Assembly (NCBI GenBank): GCA_037962975.1
Contig: CM075675.1
Span: forward strand, 196,001 to 260,000
Reading direction: 5' to 3'
Source: Clitoria ternatea
Lineage: Eukaryota > Streptophyta > Magnoliopsida > Fabales > Fabaceae
Length of the DNA: 64,000 bases
The position numbers were made by a program, and so were the translations under genes. This document shows positions 58,742 to 64,000 of this stretch, piece by piece. The stretch's first letter is position 1. Every line of letters starts with the position of its first letter. The notes beneath the pieces are model-generated. The model was not told where the DNA came from. It made no database searches and saw only the letters and a program-made list of their open reading frames with translations.

Positions 58742-61612
58742 TGTAACACCCCTATTTTTATTTTAATTGATTACATAAATTTTATATTAAAATCTTGATG
58801 GAATTTGATCATAGGCCTTTTGAATTTTTTGATCAAAATATTATTTCTGAATTTATAAAAAAAACAAAAAATTTCTTTTGTACCCCCTAAATTACTATTC
58901 ACACCACCCTCTCATAATTCTCAACATCCTTCACGTGAAGAGTTACTGTACAATTTTGAAAATTTCAAACTTTTATAATCTGAATAAAATTTTCAATTCT
59001 TGCACATTACTTTTATAATAAAATATTCAAATGCACAATAGATTTTTTTTGCTATAAATAAAGGGGCGAGGCACCGAGGATTTCATTGAATTTTGAAAAC
59101 TTAGTAGTGAGTACTAACTAAGTGAAGGGAGGAAGATATTTTCCAAAGGAAAGAGGTTCTGTAAAATTTTTGAGGTAATAATAAATTTCTTTTATATTCT
59201 TTTATGATTATGAAGGTTGTTTTATATCACTTAAAAATTTATTATTATATTGGATATAATATTATTTTAAGTTACTATTCTGAATAGTAAATTACTATGT
59301 CAACAGTAAATTACTATTACAAATAGTAAATTACTATTTACTATTACTATTTACCTTTACTATTCACGTTTCACTATTTACTGTTATTATTCATGATTTA
59401 CTATTTACCATTACTATTTATAATTTACTATTTATCATTATTATTCATAATTTACTATTTACTATTACTATTCACAGTGACTATTTAAAATTTATTATTT
59501 ACCGTTTCTATGCATAATTACTATTTACCCTTTTCTATTTTAAATAGTAATCTAAATTTTCATCATATAATTATATTAAAATGAAATTGGTATGTTTTAG
59601 AACTCGGAGACGAGGCGCGCACAGATTTTCCATAACGAATCAAGATACAAGAGGTAAGGGGGAGTGAGATAAGAATATAATATGGGAAAACATAACAATA
59701 ATGGGAGGAGTCCCCTACTCCTTTTAACTATGAAGAATTATTATATTTTAAAGTAATATTTATTATCATCTTAAGTAAATAAATAAATAAAATTTATTCA
59801 AAAGTTTAAAATATTTGGATGATTTATTAACCTAAAATACCGTATCATTGGGATTTGGACTGTTGTAGACTATTATGAACTTATATGGACTGAATTATAC
59901 ATTTGTGCTGATTGGACTATGATGGACCCATATGACTATTAGACTATTTTGGACTTGAGATGGACCAACTAACATAATGACTGGACTAATATGACTCAAA
60001 ATGAACTTTAATAATTAAGACACTTTGAATAAATTGTATTGATTTTATATAATGATTGTGTTATTTTTATTTGATTGATTTGTGAATGATTATTCTGTGT
60101 TGTTATGGAGAATGAACATGTAGCAAGCGTAACGGAAAACTAAAACTCTGTAAGAATTTACTTATCTCTTACTTCTTTATTTATTTATTTAATTATTTAT
60201 TCAAATTACTTTTAAGAAATTTCTTAATTTTCAATAAAACTACATAAATTTTTGGAAATCTCTTTTATCTTAAAAAAATAAATATTTACTAAAATTAAGA
60301 TTTTCTAGTTAGTTTATCAGAAAGAAAAAAGAAAGAGAAATTATTTTATAAAAATAATTTTTTATACATGTATACATATATAAAGACATTTAAATCTTAA
60401 ATAAAAAGAATATCTTTCACTAATATTTTACTTTAAACTCTTTATATATATATATATAATTTTATGTATAAAAATATTATACAAAATTTTCAAGTACTAT
60501 GGTTTCAAAGATTGATAATTCAAGTTTTTAGTAAATAAATCTTGAATTGATCTATAAATTTTATAAGGAAGGTTGTGAAATATATTTAAGGCTTTGAAAC
60601 TCAAATTATGATGAGATTTAATTTGTGATTTGAAAAGGAACTGTACTAGAATTTTATATGTGTGATAGAACTTATTTGAGAATTTAAAAAAGTACAGTTT
60701 ACTAGGGTGGCTATATCGCGATTTGTAGGCCCTGATAATATAATTGAGTTTCTAAAAGCCTTAACCAACTAAATAAGCGAGTAGGTCATGCATCATGAAT
60801 CATCAAAGAGAAACAAAATGATATTGTCTGGGGACGGATTATAGAAACCGAGGATATATTAAAGGAGACTTAATTTCGAGCCTTGGGATGAGAGGCTGTG
60901 GAAGGGTGCTTCAGGGGACCTGAGGTCGCTCCCTAGTGTCGGGTACTTTCACAATAAAAACTTTCTCAGTCTGACTAGTCTTTAAGTGTTTCCATGCCAG
61001 TTGAGTTGTTCATGTTATTATTATCCGGAATTATAAAACAGTGTAAACTCCTGGTTGGCCTAGTGCAAATTAAAAAATTTTAAGGGCCCATATATATAGG
61101 TAAGATGAAGATATTACATAACATTCATACATTCATAATTAATGTGTATGTGATTGTGATTGATATTATTGTATTATATTTGAGAAAACCCCTTATTGCT
61201 TATATCCCATTTGATAATATTATATTCTGTTTCTCACTCCTTTTTCCATGTTTTTGTTTCATATGTTTTAATTGATGGTTCGTACAGAGGGAATAATCGA
61301 AGAATCTAGACAGTAATTATAGCACGTTCTAGAAAGGGAGCTCGGTATGAATACATGGTCCAATGAATAAATAATGTCATTAAGTAACTACTCTTGGGCC
61401 ATGGAGTTTTCGCTCTTTCTAATAATTTTTAATGTTTATTTTCTTTGGAGGAATGTAAAATTACTTTATAAATTTTTAATAATATTTATAAGGTATTTCA
61501 AAAATGTTGTATGTAATTTATTTTGATAGTTTCTTTTTAACGATTATATTTTTAGTCAAAAAAAATTACGAATGTTTTTAGAATTTATTAAGATGTAATA
61601 GAGGGTGTTACA
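58742..61612 (+). mobile_element. 2871-bp solo LTR (gypsy-like) in the LINE 5' UTR
   Basis: Starts TGTAACACCCCTATTTTT and ends AGGGTGTTACA, a near-perfect 10-bp terminal inversion. Identical TGTCT repeats flank it at 58737-58741 and 61613-61617. A TATAAATA box lies at 59053. No gag-pol sequence and no internal second LTR are visible, so I call a solo LTR, though a gutted non-autonomous element of this length is possible. Repeated TTACTATTTAC phrases fill 59270-59530. Confidence 0.78.
59268..59535. repeat. Degenerate TTACTATT-rich tandem repeat
   Basis: Many copies of ATTTACTATTAC-type 12-mers with small changes inside the solo LTR. Confidence 0.75.
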
Positions 61613-61783
61613 TGTCTTGGTCCCGCTTTCCTTTCCTTTTTCCTTTTCTTCAGTGTTGTTATCCCCTTTGTTGGTCTGGTTGTCTTCCCGCTCTTTTAGT
61701 TTTTTTTTTACTCTTAGTATTTTTTCTGCTTTCAGTATGTTCCTTGTATCCCTTTTGTTCTGATCTGTCTCAGTGTCCCATAT

Positions 61784-62600
61784 ATGGATGAATCCAGGGA
61801 GAGGATTCTACAACATAGAAATAAAACAAGGGTTGGGGATGAAGCCATTATTGAGTTGGAAACCACAAACAACAGATCAAAGAGCTATATGAAAATACAA
61901 TGTTTGGAAAGCTAATCACAGTAAAAATAGTCATATTCACTTATATAAAAAAGACTTTAGAAGTTTCTTGGCAAAAATTAGGTGGTTTTCAGATTATAAA
62001 AATAGGGAAGAACACTATTATGATTAAGTATAGGCAGTCTAGTATGGCGAAGGTGATTCTGGAGAGAAGTCCTTGGCATGTCATGGGGCATCTTTTAAGC
62101 CTCTAGGAGTGTAAACCTCAAATGTCTTTGAGTGAGGTGAATTTTTCTAAAATTCCCTATTGGTTCCAGATTCACAACATTCCTTTTGAGTTTTTCACAG
62201 CAGAGAATGCCTTAAAGATCAGTAAGAAGATAAGGGAAACCTTGGAGATTGAGGACCCAATGGTGGGAGGTATAATGGTCAAAAGTTTCCTAAGGGTGAG
62301 AGTCCGGATTAACATAACAGCTCCTCTCCTTACAGGTCTATTTTTTCTAGGTGCAGAAGAAAAGCTAATTCCCATCTGGCTACGGTACGAGAAACTTCAG
62401 GGACTATGTTATAACTGTGGAGTCATAGGCCATGATTTTAATATTTGTAAAGTTCCAAAGGTTATGTCTGCTTTTGAAGAAGGTAAGTTCAAATTTAGGA
62501 AACATCTCTCAGCTCCTCTTGCAAAATCTTTGATTTCCATAGCCTTCCATGGCTAGGTGAACTCAGAACCGGAGAGATGAAGTGGCAAAGGGCAACAGAG
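61784..62600 (+). pseudogene. LINE ORF1 (DUF4283 and CCHC knuckle), broken
   Basis: Starts MDESRERILQHRNKTRVGDE and stops by frameshift near 61912. It continues as WQKLGGFQIIKIGKNTIMIK and SPWHVMGHLLSL, then a stop, then the 62122-62556 frame with PYWFQIHNIPFEFFTAENAL, EIEDPMVGGIMVKSFLRVRV and the zinc knuckle CYNCGVIGHDFNIC. This is the DUF4283 plus zf-CCHC layout of plant L1 LINE ORF1 proteins, which bind the element RNA. Confidence 0.85.
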
Positions 62601-62857
62601 CAACCCTTCAAAAGAAGGAGTAGGAGGTGAAATAATGTTTACATCAGAGGAAGAAGTAGGTGTCAAAGCTAGTGAGCTGCAGGAAATGACTACTAAGAAG
62701 GACAATGGTACCTTGGGGGTAACTAGTGACCTTTCCAAGACAAAAAAAGCTCATATTGATCTGGTCCTAAAGAGAAGTGGCCAGATAGTTGAAGAGAGGG
62801 CTCCATAAACAGCAATCAGCCATCCTCTGTCAGTATCCTAGTGGATCTCATATTTCC

Positions 62858-64000
62858 TGTAACAGCCTTGGATTTCGAGAGTAGGATATTAGACCCTCAA
62901 AGCTCCTAAGGATGCTCTGTTGGGCTTCTAGTAAGAGGTTTAAGGCCTTTCGCCCGTTCGCTAGCAATTAATATAGGGCATCAAGAGGTTATGAGAAGAA
63001 ATTAACCTAGAAGGATAAAGGACACCGCTTAGAGAAAAGAATGAGATAAATTAGTGGTAGCAAAAGAGTTATTTAGATTTTGTTTGGCCTAGTGTAAATA
63101 ACTGGTAACACTCCCTACTTCTGATAATCATGATCGAGTGTGGATAATAATAATCTGTGATAATTAAGATTTGAGTTAGATGATGATTTTCTTAGTGTTT
63201 GATAACCAACACTAACACTCCTTTAGTACTCATATGATTTGATTAGGAATAAGCGGTTAATTTTGAGTGAATTATTCTAGATGTGTGTATATATGTGTTC
63301 AGGAGCCTTCAATTATCTACAAAATTAGAATTTTTTAGTACATCATTAAGTTAATTATTTAATCATTATTAATAATCATTTAATCATTGAGTACTTATTG
63401 CTAGGTAATGGGCAATGAATTAGTCATTTAACGGATAATCGACTTATAATCATTTACTAATAAATAATTAGTTAATCAGTGATTATTCGGTAAATGCCTA
63501 TTAATTAATCTTTTAATATTCGAATTGTCAATTTTCTAATTAATTGATAATTAGTTGTTGAATAATTTAATAATAAATTATTGTCGGGTTTCCCCGAATT
63601 GAGCTTGGGACCCGACAGACTATTTAACTATGATATCTCGACCTGAGATTAGTCATTTGGTAAGAAAACTTATCCTGTCAGGACCCTCTCGTGGTAAATT
63701 GAGGATGTCAGACCCAGCCCGACCGGTATAGTCAGAACCTTAACTACTCCCCACGTCCGATCGTGTATATGCTTCGTGATACCCGATGGCGACGCGGTCA
63801 GTCCCTGGTGACTCATTTTGGTAATTTAGGAACTCTTTCTAAAGAGACCGAATCCCAACGCAGACCTTATCAATCTTGTTTCTCAGAGAAACGATTAAAT
63901 CCAAATTGGACCCGTAATTCCGGTCTAAACACTTTAGTGTTTTGGGCCTAACTTTTGCGTATAAGTATAGAATCGAATGATTCTAATCTCAAATTTTTCA
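62858..64000 (+). mobile_element. LTR-like sequence reaching the window end (incomplete)
   Basis: TGTAACAGCCTTGG at 62858 and GGTAACACTCCCTAC at 63110 resemble starts of TGTAACA-class gypsy LTRs. The 63590-63960 part is GC-richer, with CGACCTGAGATTAGTCATTT and CGATGGCGACGCGGTCAGTC. No coding region is readable before the window ends, so class and limits are uncertain. Confidence 0.4.

Larger units (their letters stand above)
58500..62850 (+). mobile_element. Truncated L1-type LINE, interrupted by a solo LTR
   Basis: A TC-rich 5' UTR-like region (58540-58741 and 61613-61783) leads to an ORF1 start at 61784. ORF1 remnants run to about 62600. No endonuclease or reverse transcriptase follows; from about 62858 the sequence is LTR-like. 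The LINE is thus 3'-truncated or cut by another insertion, which is unusual because LINE insertion normally truncates the 5' end. The outer limits are estimates. Confidence 0.6.

Noticed and set aside
63763..63951. 62-codon frame at the window end
   Set aside because: Lies in LTR-like sequence and has no recognisable domain.

Overview
The window is nuclear DNA of a flowering plant. Its genes have GT-AG introns, it is AT-rich, and it is dense in plant transposons; it also holds a decayed plastid 16S fragment and a decayed cytosolic 25S rRNA fragment. A eudicot is clear from the gene families. A legume is my best guess from the style of the LTR elements, but this is inference.

Five protein-coding genes look intact. 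A two-exon saccharopine-dehydrogenase-like oxidoreductase lies at 3296-9914 (+), with a 3.3 kb dead hAT transposon in its intron. A two-exon HUS1 checkpoint-clamp gene lies at 23285-25389 (+). A pollen-receptor-like LRR kinase lies at 31729-33729 (-). An 11-exon DUF547 / MIP1-leucine-zipper gene lies at 46321-56590 (+). A three-exon, Cys-rich, plastid-targeted small protein lies at 57019-57691 (-). They show no shared pathway; this is ordinary plant gene neighbourhood with large repeat-filled gaps.

Layout: 1-3100 holds a decayed PIF/Harbinger-like element and a G-rich block. 3296-9914 is the oxidoreductase gene. 11409-12144 is a PSK-SIMULATOR-like pseudogene split by a solo LTR. 12235-16735 is a ~165-bp satellite array with an internal orientation switch. 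16736-19312 is LTR-element debris. 19503-22756 is a doubled Helitron with an RPA-like remnant. 23285-25389 is HUS1, followed by a broken plastocyanin-like exon. 26574-30170 holds an LTR piece, a diverged dimeric version of the satellite, a MITE, and a 25S rRNA fragment joined to another LTR piece. 31729-33729 is the receptor kinase. 34100-37169 holds LTR-like DNA with a field of short palindromes and a 1.3 kb solo LTR. 38724-45321 is a complete Ty1/copia element on the minus strand, with near-identical LTRs and broken ORFs. 46321-56590 is the DUF547 gene, whose introns host two Stowaway MITEs, a MULE-like element and other MITEs. 58500-62850 is a LINE interrupted by a 2.9 kb solo LTR. 62858-64000 is further LTR-like sequence.

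I found no convincing undescribed functional system. The most interesting signals are the satellite family with its switch and dimeric relative, the palindrome cluster in the copia leader (several units contain TTCnnGAA), the short-palindrome field near 35 kb, and several captured or organelle-derived gene fragments.
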